Shown here piece after piece: positions 12,978 to 21,325 of a DNA stretch of 64,000 nt; the first letter of the stretch is position 1; every line of letters starts with the position of its first letter. The notes under the pieces were generated by a model. It saw only the letters and a program-made list of their open reading frames with translations. It did no database searches and was not told the DNA's origin. A program made the position numbers and the translations under genes. Location of the stretch: the NCBI GenBank assembly GCA_964526375.1, contig CAZGLK010000001.1, positions 1 to 64,000 of the forward strand, given 5' to 3'. Source of the DNA: CAZGLK01 sp964526375. Lineage in GTDB: Bacteria; Patescibacteriota; Minisyncoccia; JACQLN01.

Positions 12978-14104
12978 AATTCAAAAAATTGATGGCCATA
13001 TTTTTGGTTTGCGTTTTGCTATTTGGTCTGGTCGGATTTGTGGAAGCAGGCAAAATTAAGGACATTAAAAAGCGCAGCCGCGCGTCTGTTTTTATTCCTC
13101 CGCAAAGCCGCCAAGAGATAATCCGGCCGGCTCGCAACGCCGTGTTTTTTAGTCCGCTGGAAACAATCATCACTTCGGGTCCGGCGAACAACAATTTTGT
13201 TCAAAGCACCAGTGTTGAGTTTGTTTTGGACGGCTGGCAGATAGTGCCTTTTAAAAAAACCAATCGTTTTGAGGTTTGGCTGTTTGGCCTGGACGCTGGC
13301 TGGCGCGAGGCCGGGGAGAGAATAAGCTATAACCTGCCGCCCGGCAAGCGGCTTTATACTTTTATGGCCCGGGCCAAAAACGAAGCCGGCGAGACGGATC
13401 GCACCGCCGCGGTTAGAAATTTTTATACTTTCACCTCGCCCTATTACGGCAAGATTGACATTACTGCCGTGGACGGCCGCGGTTCTTTTGACAAGCCGCA
13501 GTATGAGCGCGTCACTTTGTACGCTCGTAATCTGGCCGGCCCCGTTAATGTTAGCGGCTGGCGGCTGGCTACCCGCCGCAAGAGTTTTTCGTTTGCAATC
13601 CCTTCGGCGGCGCGGTTGTTTGATCCCGCCAATCTTATCGGCATAGAGCCGATCAAACTCTCGTCTGGAGATTCGCTGAATGTTTTTGTGGGCAAGGCAA
13701 GCCCGGTGGGAAGCGGTTTTCAGGAGAATGGCTGTATGGGCTATTTGCGGTCGGGTTTTGAAGGTTACGATGCTCTGGCCGGCGGCGGCAGTTGCTCGGC
13801 TGTCAGCCCTTCCGTGTATAGCAGTTACAGCGTTGACTGCCGCCGGTTCTTAAACGGCTTGAGCGCTTGCGCCAGCGTGAACTTGGAGCCGTGGCAATTC
13901 GGGGCCGATCCCGCTTGCCGTGATTTTATAGTTAGAAATTACAATTACGCCGCTTGCGTGGAGCGCGGCAAAAACCAAGCCAACTTTTTTACCGGCCGCT
14001 GGAGAATTTATCTGGGCCAGAGCGATGAAATTCTGGATGATTTGGATGACACGGTTTATTTGTACGACGGGCAGGGGTTGTTGGTGGACATATACAGTTA
14101 TTAG
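12965..14104 (+). CDS. secreted protein with LTD-like beta domain
   Basis: A 379-residue product from ATG 12965. It starts with a basic tip and a hydrophobic helix (MAIFLVCVLLFGLVGFVEAG), a signal peptide or N-terminal anchor. A fibronectin-like strand-rich section follows (FVLDGWQIVPF to FYTFTSP). Then VTLYARNLAGPVNVSGWRL resembles the lamin-tail-domain motif seen in many exported bacterial proteins. The C-terminal third is Cys-rich (about eight cysteines), suggesting disulfides outside the cell. The frame is open upstream to 12851 over nth and repeat sequence, which is unlikely to be coding. Specific function unknown. Confidence 0.7.
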   Translation: MTRIEFKKLMAIFLVCVLLFGLVGFVEAGKIKDIKKRSRASVFIPPQSRQEIIRPARNAVFFSPLETIITSGPANNNFVQSTSVEFVLDGWQIVPFKKTNRFEVWLFGLDAGWREAGERISYNLPPGKRLYTFMARAKNEAGETDRTAAVRNFYTFTSPYYGKIDITAVDGRGSFDKPQYERVTLYARNLAGPVNVSGWRLATRRKSFSFAIPSAARLFDPANLIGIEPIKLSSGDSLNVFVGKASPVGSGFQENGCMGYLRSGFEGYDALAGGGSCSAVSPSVYSSYSVDCRRFLNGLSACASVNLEPWQFGADPACRDFIVRNYNYAACVERGKNQANFFTGRWRIYLGQSDEILDDLDDTVYLYDGQGLLVDIYSY

Positions 14105-14130
14105 TGAGTAGGGAGTAGGGGGGTAAAAAT

Positions 14131-14170
14131 TAAAACAGCCGCTTCGTTTTTTGTGCGAAGGGCTGTTTTA
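14131..14170. terminator. bidirectional intrinsic terminator
   Basis: TAAAACAGCC (14131-14140) pairs perfectly with GGCTGTTTTA (14161-14170), with an inner CTTCG/CGAAG stem. T runs leave on both strands. It separates the LTD-like gene from the convergent small gene at 14173. Confidence 0.85.
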
Positions 14171-14172
14171 TG

Positions 14173-14367
14173 TTACGAGACCGTGGCCCCGAAACGGATG
14201 GTGGGGTTGCATACGATTTCTTCTATGCATTTTGTGAATAAGTCTCCTAGGGTATCGGGGTGAAAGTCTTCATGGTGGATTAGATCTCTGATCTTGTCTG
14301 GTGTCATTAGGTCGGGAGGCGGCCTTTGACCCATTAGTTTTTCCCAAGCCTGTTCAATGGGAGTCAT
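14173..14367 (-). CDS. small protein, paralogue of the one at 14683
   Basis: A 64-residue soluble acidic protein. Its N-terminal 50 residues align with the protein at 14683-14961: AWxxMxGxxPPP, a helix ending in LI, FHP, then a helix with Phe...Cys...Glu-Ile and Asn-Pro. AAAGGTGGTGAT precedes the ATG. The family is unknown to me. No catalytic motif is evident; a regulatory or binding role is plausible. It ends before the shared terminator at 14131-14170. Confidence 0.65.
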   Translation of the reverse strand: MTPIEQAWEKLMGQRPPPDLMTPDKIRDLIHHEDFHPDTLGDLFTKCIEEIVCNPTIRFGATVS

Positions 14368-14634
14368 AAAATATCACCACCTTTGTGTTGAAAGAACTTG
14401 GTTCTATTTTCTCACGGCGGTTGCAGCGGCGCAAGTGTATAAACTACGGCACCGCCCAATTTTTACAGCCAAAGTATTCCGAGGGGGCAGGTCAAACATG
14501 TAGCAACTCATTTCATTGTATTGTTTCCTCTTCCCAGACGATCGTCTGTGGGATGGAAACAATATCAAAGTCGCTTACAAATCATCGCTGGAAGAAATTT
14601 TTAGCGGGATTCTTGCAAAGGAACAAATAAAAAT
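14368..14634. other. intergenic stretch carrying palindrome copy 4
   Basis: Between the two small paralogous genes. Apart from the 44-bp palindrome at 14520-14563 I see no gene or clear promoter. Confidence 0.4.
14520..14563. repeat. 44-bp palindromic repeat, copy 4
   Basis: The same ATTGTTTCC/GGAAACAAT arms and AGACGATCGTCT core (14536-14547), with the same 7-base inner segments, about 9.3 kb from the other copies. It lies between the two paralogous small genes and not next to a PaaX-like gene. Confidence 0.9.
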
Positions 14635-14660
14635 CCGCCCCGATGCGCGCATCGGGGCGG
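14635..14660 (-). terminator. strong intrinsic terminator, minus strand
   Basis: A perfect 26-base palindrome (CCGCCCCGATG arms) followed on the minus strand by a T-rich tract. It ends the murD and small-gene transcript. Confidence 0.85.
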
Positions 14661-14682
14661 GGGAGGAGGGAAGGAACTTGCT

Positions 14683-14961
14683 TTAGATGGACTCCAGCAC
14701 TGGACCATCTAGAAAAGAACTCGCCGGGGTGTGTTCCAGAAACTGGTTACCGGCCCAGATTTGTATCTCCTCCGAGTCGTAGGTGTCGGGATCGTTCCGA
14801 ATCTCATCCACACAGGCTCGGAAGGTTGCCAGCCCTATAATACGAGGATGAAAACTCGGATCACCGATCAGGATTTTGGCAATAACCTGCGCCCGGGCCG
14901 GTGGTGGCCCGTCGCCATTCATTGCCTGCCAAGCCGCGTAAAACGGGTGGTTCTGGTCCAT
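14683..14961 (-). CDS. small protein, paralogue of the one at 14173
   Basis: A 92-residue soluble acidic protein, homologous along its first 55 residues to the 64-residue protein at 14173 (AWQAMNGDGPPP, IL, FHP, Cys...Glu-Ile...Asn-Asp-Pro), with about 35 extra C-terminal residues. AAGGAG precedes the ATG with good spacing. It begins 2 bases after the murD stop, so it is co-transcribed with murD and ends at the strong terminator at 14635. Family and function unknown. Confidence 0.7.
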   Translation of the reverse strand: MDQNHPFYAAWQAMNGDGPPPARAQVIAKILIGDPSFHPRIIGLATFRACVDEIRNDPDTYDSEEIQIWAGNQFLEHTPASSFLDGPVLESI

Positions 14962-14963
14962 TT

Positions 14964-16340
14964 TTATTCTCCTTTCAAAATTGATTTTACGAGAAGATTA
15001 AATTGTTTTCCGCGGTCAAATTCGTTTTTGAACTTTTCAAACGAAGCCGCGGAGGGCGAAAAAAGAACCAGGGTCGATTTGACAATCTTGGCATACCTAA
15101 TGGCGCTTGTCAATAAAGGGGGCAGGGTAGGGTAGAGTTGGGGCTGGGAGTTCTTAAAGTATTTCTGACGGTCAAGCGCCGCGATCATTTTGTTTGTGGC
15201 TGAACCTTCCAGCAAAAACAAGTTTTCTTTTTTTACGAATTTTTTTACGGCGGCGGCCCAGTCGTCAAAAATCAAATTTTTGTCCGTGCCGCCGGTTATC
15301 AGTATCAAGTTTCTGGCCTGTGCGTGGAATCGTTTTAAGGCGGCCATGGTAGCGTCGGGTGAAGTGGCCACCGCGTCGTTTACTATAGTCAGTCCACCCC
15401 CACGGTAGATAATTTCCTGGCGGAATTTTATCTGGGGCAGGGTTTTAATGGCTTTCTTTATCGTTGCCCAGCTTAGGCCGGCTAGATTGGCGGCTAGCGC
15501 CGCGAGCATTAAGTTTTGCAGGTTATGGTTACCAAAGGGTGGCAAATGGGGAAAACGGGATGAAAAAGGGAAAGGCACGAATAAGATTTGGCCAGGCGGT
15601 TTTTGCTTAAGAAAAAATTTGGTCCATTTGTCTCCCCTGTTCAGAATCAAGAAATCATTCTTGGTTTGGTGCTTAAAGATGTTGGCCTTGGCTAGGGCGT
15701 AGTCGGTTAGGTTTTTATAACGATTTAGGTGGTCGGGTAAAATATTTGTTATCAGGGCTATATGGGGTTTTTTGTTCCAAGCTAAGCTTGGAACATTTAG
15801 GAGTTCAAGATGCCAGCTGGAAAGTTCCACCACCACTGGGCTTTTGCCGTCCAATTTGTCCAACGCTTTTAGCATGGGGTTGTCCGAAGAATTTCCAGCC
15901 AGCGCGGCGTCCGGAAATTTTTGTTTCAGCAGGTGATAGGTCCAATTAGCCGTGGTGGTTTTGCCTCGGGTGCCGGTGACGCCGATGATTGGATTTTTGC
16001 AAAACCTAAAAAACAAACTGGCTTCGTTTTCCAATTGGGCGCCGCTCTGGCGCGCGGTTTTCAAATACGGGCTTTCTCGGGGCACGGCTGGGTTTACGAC
16101 CACGATATCGTGAGACCGAAAGTCGGAGGCCAGATGTCGGCCTAAAACAAACCGGATTCGTTGGGCGGTTTGCCCTAAAGCTTTTATTGAGGCAGCCAGT
16201 TCGCGTCGCGGTTTTAGGTCAGTCACGGTAACTTTAGCTCCATGTTTAACCAGCCATTTGGTAGCGGCCACTCCCCCGCCCAAAAGCCCCAAACCCATCA
16301 CCAGAACTTTTTTGTTTTTTAGGTAATCCTCCGGTGTCAT
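14964..16340 (-). CDS. murD: UDP-N-acetylmuramoylalanine--D-glutamate ligase
   Basis: Adds D-Glu to UDP-MurNAc-L-Ala in cytosolic peptidoglycan precursor synthesis. The 458-residue product has an N-terminal Rossmann-like domain (VLVMGLGLLGGGVAA), the Mur ligase ATP loop GVTGTRGKTTT (120-130), NSSDNP and VELSSWHLE in the central domain, ITNILPDHLNRY, and a C-terminal domain with NDAVATSPDAT and ITGGTDKN. Length and motif order fit MurD and not MurC, E or F. No other mur genes are adjacent. Confidence 0.93.
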   Translation of the reverse strand: MTPEDYLKNKKVLVMGLGLLGGGVAATKWLVKHGAKVTVTDLKPRRELAASIKALGQTAQRIRFVLGRHLASDFRSHDIVVVNPAVPRESPYLKTARQSGAQLENEASLFFRFCKNPIIGVTGTRGKTTTANWTYHLLKQKFPDAALAGNSSDNPMLKALDKLDGKSPVVVELSSWHLELLNVPSLAWNKKPHIALITNILPDHLNRYKNLTDYALAKANIFKHQTKNDFLILNRGDKWTKFFLKQKPPGQILFVPFPFSSRFPHLPPFGNHNLQNLMLAALAANLAGLSWATIKKAIKTLPQIKFRQEIIYRGGGLTIVNDAVATSPDATMAALKRFHAQARNLILITGGTDKNLIFDDWAAAVKKFVKKENLFLLEGSATNKMIAALDRQKYFKNSQPQLYPTLPPLLTSAIRYAKIVKSTLVLFSPSAASFEKFKNEFDRGKQFNLLVKSILKGE

Positions 16341-16436
16341 GGATTTAATCGTAACCGCAGGAGGGGGACTTTGACAAGCGTTAGCTAAAGCGATAGCATT
16401 TCAAAAATGTTCTTTTTGGGAAGGAGGTGAAGCATT

Positions 16437-16622
16437 ATGTCCGGGCTTTGTGATCCCGCCGATCGCTATCCGATACAAGAAGCACCAATAGGTATCCGGG
16501 AACAGATACTGGACCTTTGGGAGCAACTTGTTAAGGAACTGCCGGTGGAAGGCAGGCGTTGGTTGATTTTTGAGTTACACAAAATTGACCCCGAGCCGTT
16601 TTCGCAATGGTTTGGCAAATAA
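16437..16622 (+). CDS. small hypothetical protein
   Basis: A 61-residue soluble protein. AAGGAGGTGA (16421-16430) gives a consensus ribosome binding site for ATG 16437. The central part is an amphipathic helix (EQILDLWEQLVKEL), with several Trp and Phe in the C-terminal half. No family recognised. It is followed after 15 bases by a membrane protein gene, probably in one operon, divergent from murD. Confidence 0.6.
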   Translation: MSGLCDPADRYPIQEAPIGIREQILDLWEQLVKELPVEGRRWLIFELHKIDPEPFSQWFGK

Positions 16623-16637
16623 GAGGAGGCGCCGGGT

Positions 16638-16892
16638 ATGTCAAAAAAGATATTGCTGCGAGACACCGGAGTCTATATTGTTGGGATGGCGGTTTTGATT
16701 CTGGCGATATTTGGGCTTTTCTGGCTGTCCCAAACAATGTGGGCGAGTTTTGGGTCTGTTTGGGTTCTCTTGGCTATGGGCGGCATCGCGCTGGAAGGTT
16801 TGGTTATTGCCGCGAGTGTCATCTTGCTTAGTGTGTGGTACGGTTTTGGCTGGAGGGAATTCATTCATCTACATCTAGCGCGGCGAGGTTAA
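16638..16892 (+). CDS. small two-span membrane protein
   Basis: An 84-residue product with two hydrophobic helices (about 13-32 and 41-66), a short basic N-terminal tip and a basic C-terminal tail. GAGGAG at 16623-16628 precedes ATG 16638. It probably forms a two-gene operon with the 61-residue protein and ends at the terminator at 16905. Family unknown. Confidence 0.65.
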   Translation: MSKKILLRDTGVYIVGMAVLILAIFGLFWLSQTMWASFGSVWVLLAMGGIALEGLVIAASVILLSVWYGFGWREFIHLHLARRG

Positions 16893-16904
16893 ACCTTACC
16901 CCAA

Positions 16905-16937
16905 AAAAGCGGCTTGTAACCACAGGCCGTTTTTTAT
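16905..16937 (+). terminator. intrinsic terminator
   Basis: An A run, then GCGGCTTGT pairing with wobbles to ACAGGCCGT, then T6. It ends the small-protein operon and lies just beyond the 3' end of the opposing tRNA-His. Confidence 0.65.
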
Positions 16938-16946
16938 AAAAAGGGG

Positions 16947-17018
16947 TGGGTAAGGGGAATCGAACCCCCCTCACCGCTGCCACAGAGCGGCGCTTTACCA
17001 CTAAGCTATACCCACCAT
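16947..17018 (-). tRNA. tRNA-His (GUG)
   Basis: Cloverleaf on the minus strand: acceptor GTGGGTA/TACCCAC, D arm GCTT/AAGC, anticodon stem CCGCT/AGCGG around CTGTGGC (anticodon GTG), and a T arm with TTCGATT. G-1 (17018) pairs with C73 (16947), the identity element specific to tRNA-His. CCA is not encoded. Confidence 0.95.
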
Positions 17019-17109
17019 AAAAGCTCTACAGCTTATGGCTAATAGCTTATAGTTTTTTTGGGGAAAATTCAAATTAATGGGTCCAATAGGACCGATAGGC
17101 CTGATAAAA

Positions 17110-17358
17110 CTATTCCTCGGCCTTTAACACCGACGCGCCTTCGCGGGCTTTCTCGGTTACTTTTAAGCCGACAACATCGCCGGCCACGGCTAGGCTGACG
17201 CTTTTGCGGTCTACCTCCATAGATTCCACGGTTTGTTCAAACTCGTTTTTGCCGCCTTCAATTTTTATGCGGTCGCCCACTTTTAAATCGCCGGTCAGTT
17301 CCACAATGGCCACGCCCAGTTTGCCGTAGTAATGGGTAATTTTGCCGATGGGTTTCAT
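17110..17358 (-). CDS. EF-Tu domain-2-like small protein
   Basis: An 82-residue beta-barrel-type protein. IGKITHYYGKLGVAIVEL, LKVGDRIKIEG and VESMEVDRKSVSLAVAGDVVGLKV follow the pattern of domain 2 of translational GTPases (EF-Tu/IF2). Stand-alone versions are common in CPR genomes as translation elongation factor-like proteins; their role is not established. It has no GTPase domain. The start ATG lies against a short repeat spacer. Confidence 0.75.
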   Translation of the reverse strand: MKPIGKITHYYGKLGVAIVELTGDLKVGDRIKIEGGKNEFEQTVESMEVDRKSVSLAVAGDVVGLKVTEKAREGASVLKAEE

Positions 17359-17363
17359 AGGGT

Positions 17364-17400
17364 AACGAATTTACGAATTGATTACGAATATACGAATATG
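17364..17400. repeat. ACGAAT word repeat
   Basis: Three or four ACGAATT/ACGAATAT units; the last 19 bases are identical to 12153-12171. Confidence 0.6.
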
Positions 17401-17484
17401 TTTCCAAGGTCGACCTTTGGGAGTTTTCGTGGTAATATGTCTGGTGACAAGAGACATGGGACAAGCGACATGGAAAAATTGACC

Positions 17485-17556
17485 GCCCCAGTAGTTCAAT
17501 GGACAGAACAGGACTCTTCTAAGGTCTAGATGGGGGTTCGATTCCCTCCTGGGGCG
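17485..17556 (+). tRNA. tRNA-Arg (UCU)
   Basis: Acceptor GCCCCAG/CTGGGGC, D arm GTTC/GAAC, anticodon loop CTTCTAA (anticodon TCT), T arm GGGGG-TTCGATT-CCCTC, discriminator G. CCA is not fully encoded. Confidence 0.93.
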
Positions 17557-17597
17557 CATATAAAAACCAAATCTCAAATCTAAAAAATCCGCAAGCG

Positions 17598-17626
17598 TTG
17601 ACACAGCTTTTTGGGTTTGGTAAGAT
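17598..17626 (+). promoter_or_regulatory. clpB promoter
   Basis: TTGACA (17598-17603), exactly 17 bases, TAAGAT (17621-17626). A near-consensus housekeeping promoter directly followed by the CIRCE-like operator. Confidence 0.8.
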
Positions 17627-17628
17627 TA

Positions 17629-17655
17629 TTATCACTCTATAGAGCCAAGTGATAA
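17629..17655 (+). promoter_or_regulatory. CIRCE-like HrcA operator
   Basis: TTATCACTC, 9 bases, AAGTGATAA. CIRCE is TTAGCACTC-N9-GAGTGCTAA, so length, spacing and most positions agree. It covers the expected transcription start of clpB, the classic position for HrcA repression. Confidence 0.75.
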
Positions 17656-17688
17656 TGGGTTCTATAAGTCCTATAAGACCAATATTAC

Positions 17689-20307
17689 ATGAATTTCGGA
17701 AATTTTACCACCCGGGCCCAGGAGGCTTTTCAAAAGGCCCACTATATTGCCCAAGAAAAAAGCAGTGAGCAGGTCAACTGCCTGCATTTGCTTTTGGCGT
17801 TATTGCGCCAAGACGACGGTTTGGTAGCCACCATCTTAAAAAAGATGGAGGCCGATGTGGGCCGACTGGACGCGGCTTTGGAACTGGAAATCAACCGACT
17901 CCCCCGTTTGGTTGGCGGCGGCGGGGTGGCCCAGATTTTTTTGGGTCAGGATTTGGCTTTAGTGATTGAGCAGGCCCAAAAAGAAGCCATGGGTTTTAAG
18001 GACGAATATGTTTCCACCGAACACTTGCTTTTGGCGGTGCTGGCCGTGCCGTCGCGGGCGCGGCAAATTTTGGAAGAAATGGGAGTCGGCGCCGAGAATG
18101 TTCTTAAAGTGCTTAAAGATGTTCGTGGCAGTGGGCGGGTAACATCTTCTGAACCCGAGCAAACCTATCAGGCCCTGCAAAAATACGGACGCAACTTAAC
18201 CGATTTAGCCCGACGCGAAAAGCTGGATCCGGTGATCGGCCGCGATTCCGAAATTCGCCGAGTGATGCAGGTTTTGTCGAGGCGCACCAAAAACAATCCG
18301 GTTTTGATAGGCGAAGCCGGTGTGGGCAAAACGGCCATTGTGGAGGGCTTGGCCCAGCGCATTGTGGCCGGCGATGTGCCCGAAGGTTTGCTTAACAAAG
18401 AGATCGTGGCTTTGGATATCGGCTCGCTGGTGGCTGGCACCAAGTTTAGGGGCGAGTTTGAGGAGCGGCTTAAAGCCATATTAAAAGAAATAGACCGCGC
18501 CGAAGGGCGGATGGTTTTGTTTATAGACGAACTTCATACTCTGGTGGGCGCCGGCGGCGCTGAGGGCGCGGTGGACGCCTCCAATTTGCTTAAACCTCCC
18601 CTAGCCCGGGGCGAATTGCATGCCATTGGCGCTACCACTCTAAAGGAATATCAAAAATACATAGAAAAGGACCCGGCCTTTGAACGAAGATTCCAGCCGA
18701 TTTTAGTAAGTGAGCCCTCGGAAAAAGATGCCGTGGCCATTTTGCGCGGCATTAAAGAAAAATACGAGGTTCACCACGGCGTTAGAATCACCGATGCCGC
18801 CATTGTGGCGGCGGTGGAGCTTTCCCAACGCTACATATCCGATCGCTTTTTGCCCGACAAGGCCGTGGACTTAATAGACGAAGCCACCTCGGCTTTGAGA
18901 ATGGAAATAGATTCCATGCCCGACGAGCTGGATGTGCTTTCGCGCGAAATCAGGCGGCTTGAAATTGAACGTGAGGCCCTAAAAAAAGAAAAAGAGGCCG
19001 CCGACAAATTAAAAAAGATCAAACACAATCTGGCCGACATAAAAGAAAAATATCAGGCCTTGGAAGCGCAATGGCAGGGCGAGAAAAGTTTGATTACCAA
19101 AATGCGCGAAACCCAAAAAGAGGTTGAGCGTTTGCGCAGCGAGGCCGAGATTGCCGAGCGCGAGGGCCGCCTGGAGCGGGTGGCCGAAATCCGCTACGGC
19201 CTTATACCCTCTTTGGAAAAAACCATTGGCGAGTGTTCGGAGAAACTGGGCCATTTGGAAAAGTCGCATCGCCTGTTAAAAGAAGAAGTTGGCGCCGACG
19301 ACATTGCCGAAGTAGTCAGCCGCTGGACGGGCATTCCCGTAAGCCGTCTGCTGGAAGAAGAATCCAAAAAACTGGCTCGCATGGAGCAGGAATTGTCGCA
19401 GAGAGTGGTGGGCCAGATGAAAGCGGTGCAGGCGGTTGCCAATGCCATCCGCCGCGCCCGCACCGGTTTGGGCGAGGAATCGCGGCCGATCGGTTCGTTT
19501 GTGTTTTTGGGCCCCAGCGGCGTGGGCAAAACGGAATTGGCGCGGGCTTTGGCCGAGTTTATGTTTAACGACGAGAACGCGCTTATTAGGGTGGATATGT
19601 CGGAATACATGGAGCGGCATTCCGTAAGCCGTATGATCGGTTCTCCGCCCGGCTATGTGGGCCACGAGGAGGGTGGCCAACTGACCGAACTGGTGCGCCG
19701 CCGGCCCTACAGCGTGGTGCTTTTTGACGAAATAGAAAAAGCTCACCCCGAAGTGTTTAATTTACTGCTTCAGGTTTTGGACGACGGCCACCTAACCGAC
19801 GCCAAAGGCCGCCGCGTCAACTTTAAGAACGCCATTATTATTATGACCTCTAACCTCGGCACCGAGATTATCCACGAATACCACGGTTTGGGTTTTGCCC
19901 ACGACGACGGCAAGCGCCAAGAGGCCCAAGCCCGTGAAGCCGAAGATAAAATAATGGAAATCCTGCGGCGGAACTTTAGGCCCGAATTTTTGAACCGCTT
20001 GGATGAAATTATTGTTTTTAACCAGCTAAGAAAAAGCGATCTGGAAAAGATTGTGGAATTGCAATTGGAAAAAGTTAAAGAGCGCCTGGCCAAAAAGGGC
20101 ATTAAACTGCGCGTCTCGCCCGAACTAAAGGCTTATTTGGTTAAGAAGGGTTTTGATCCGGTCTACGGCGCCCGGCCGCTCAAGCGGGCGATTCAGGATT
20201 TGGTTTTGAATCCTTTGGCCCAGCGCCTTTTGCAAAAACAGCCCGCCCCTGTGGCAGAACAGATTTTTAAGGCCGACTTCAGCCGGGGGGAAGTTCTCAT
20301 TAAATAG
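17689..20307 (+). CDS. clpB: ClpB/ClpC-type AAA+ disaggregase
   Basis: Hsp100 chaperone that threads aggregated proteins through its hexameric pore with DnaK help. The 872-residue product has a double Clp N domain (about 1-150), NBD1 with Walker A GEAGVGKT (208-215) and FIDELHTL, a long charged coiled-coil middle domain (about 405-525), and NBD2 with Walker A GPSGVGKT (608-615) and [11 protein letters not shown]. The C-terminal D2-small domain has [15 protein letters not shown]. The full-length middle domain favours ClpB over ClpC/ClpA. The gene stands alone behind a strong promoter and a CIRCE-like operator, so heat-shock control by HrcA is likely. Confidence 0.93.
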   Translation: MNFGNFTTRAQEAFQKAHYIAQEKSSEQVNCLHLLLALLRQDDGLVATILKKMEADVGRLDAALELEINRLPRLVGGGGVAQIFLGQDLALVIEQAQKEAMGFKDEYVSTEHLLLAVLAVPSRARQILEEMGVGAENVLKVLKDVRGSGRVTSSEPEQTYQALQKYGRNLTDLARREKLDPVIGRDSEIRRVMQVLSRRTKNNPVLIGEAGVGKTAIVEGLAQRIVAGDVPEGLLNKEIVALDIGSLVAGTKFRGEFEERLKAILKEIDRAEGRMVLFIDELHTLVGAGGAEGAVDASNLLKPPLARGELHAIGATTLKEYQKYIEKDPAFERRFQPILVSEPSEKDAVAILRGIKEKYEVHHGVRITDAAIVAAVELSQRYISDRFLPDKAVDLIDEATSALRMEIDSMPDELDVLSREIRRLEIEREALKKEKEAADKLKKIKHNLADIKEKYQALEAQWQGEKSLITKMRETQKEVERLRSEAEIAEREGRLERVAEIRYGLIPSLEKTIGECSEKLGHLEKSHRLLKEEVGADDIAEVVSRWTGIPVSRLLEEESKKLARMEQELSQRVVGQMKAVQAVANAIRRARTGLGEESRPIGSFVFLGPSGVGKTELARALAEFMFNDENALIRVDMSEYMERHSVSRMIGSPPGYVGHEEGGQLTELVRRRPYSVVLFDEIEKAHPEVFNLLLQVLDDGHLTDAKGRRVNFKNAIIIMTSNLGTEIIHEYHGLGFAHDDGKRQEAQAREAEDKIMEILRRNFRPEFLNRLDEIIVFNQLRKSDLEKIVELQLEKVKERLAKKGIKLRVSPELKAYLVKKGFDPVYGARPLKRAIQDLVLNPLAQRLLQKQPAPVAEQIFKADFSRGEVLIK

Positions 20308-20375
20308 CTTCCTTAGCTTGTTAGAAAAAATTCTCTGACCTAAAAAGCCAATGAAGCTAATAAGCTAACGAAGCT
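20306..20375. repeat. imperfect inverted repeat after clpB
   Basis: The 19-base arms 20306-20324 and 20357-20375 match at 17 positions when one is reverse-complemented, and are built from AGCTTAGCTAA-type words. There is no T run next to the stem, so it is a word-repeat hairpin more than a classic terminator, though it may still end transcription. Confidence 0.6.
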
Positions 20376-20433
20376 TTAGAATAATCCACAGCTTGGCTGT
20401 TGGAGGTGGCGGTTTTTTGTGATATTGTAGGTG

Positions 20434-20608
20434 GAGATGGTTACAAAACTCTCTCTGCTGCAATTTCATATTTTCGGCTGCGACTTCGTCAGACTGCGCA
20501 AAAAGGTTTTCACCGTAGTTTTACTACGGCTTCAAACCTTTTTGCTTGCCTTCCTCGTCTCGCCAGAAAATATGAAATTTCGCCACGAAAGAGTTTTGTA
20601 ACCATCTC
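20434..20608. repeat. 175-bp multi-segment stem-loop
   Basis: Four collinear paired segments: an 18-bp perfect outer stem (20434-20451 with 20591-20608), a 14-bp stem (20462-20475 with 20566-20579), a 12-bp stem (20498-20509 with 20534-20545) and a 6-bp apical stem (20513-20518 with 20524-20529). Two unpaired stretches separate the segments. It has no coding capacity and no T run. It could be a MITE-like element or a structured RNA. Confidence 0.85.
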
Positions 20609-20751
20609 GTAAATAGTTTTTGCCGGGTTTCTTTATGCTGGTGTTTATCCACAACCCTGCCCTTGCTCTAGGTTGGCTTGTGGTATAATTGCTGTAAAGA
20701 GTTTTGACCTGTGTATAAACCATGTCTCTTGTGATGGGTTGACGGGTCTTG

Positions 20752-20780
20752 TTGACTTGTGAAATGCGCTAGCATATCAT
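20752..20780 (+). promoter_or_regulatory. candidate promoter for the surface-protein gene
   Basis: TTGACT (20752-20757), 17 bases, TATCAT (20775-20780). It would give a leader of about 540 bases. Confidence 0.4.
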
Positions 20781-21090
20781 TTGGTCTAAGGAAGATCTAT
20801 CAGCTCGCGTACGGAGTGTGAGTGTTAAACCAAGCGGTTCGCAGGCAATATATGATTGTTTCCCAAACAAAGATATTTTGAAGGCCTTTTGCAACGGCTC
20901 TTTTGTGATTTACGAAATACGAATTGGTACGCCTGCCTGCGGTAGGCAGGAATCTACGAAAATTAAAGATGTGGACAGATGAGTTTGCGCGAGGATTGAT
21001 TTGAGATTAGGACTCGTGTATGCTCATATGTTCATGTCCGGTGTAGTTTTCCAGCAAGCTCGCACCTTGACAATTGAATATCCTGTAAGT

Positions 21091-21136
21091 CTCGAATCTT
21101 GAATCTTGGATCTTGGATCGTGAATATTGGATCATG
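21091..21136 (+). repeat. CTTGGAT word repeat
   Basis: Degenerate units GAATCTTGGATCTTGGATCG and ATATTGGATCATGG, the same word family as 3477-3510. Confidence 0.55.
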
Positions 21137-21325
21137 GGGTGCGATTCAAGAAGTGCGAATAGTGATTTTAGTGGAGTGTCTTAAGTCGGGTCGGTCTCTT
21201 TAGGAGGAAGACTTGACCTCCGATTGAATGCGATTATTAAAATTAGCAACTAACTTTGCGGGTTGATAGCAACCAAGGGATCGCAAGATACCTGGGCTGC
21301 CTTCAGCCAAAAACGAGAAAAACAA

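Larger units (their letters stand above)
20609..21325. other. long leader region of the surface-protein gene
   Basis: No gene is seen. It contains a consensus DnaA 9-mer TTATCCACA (20645-20653), a TATAAT (20684-20689), a second promoter candidate at 20752-20780, a CCTGCC/GGCAGG hairpin (20932-20950), CTTGGAT word repeats (21091-21136) and a GGAGG/CCTCC hairpin near 21203-21221. A long leader is plausible for an abundant surface protein. Confidence 0.45.
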
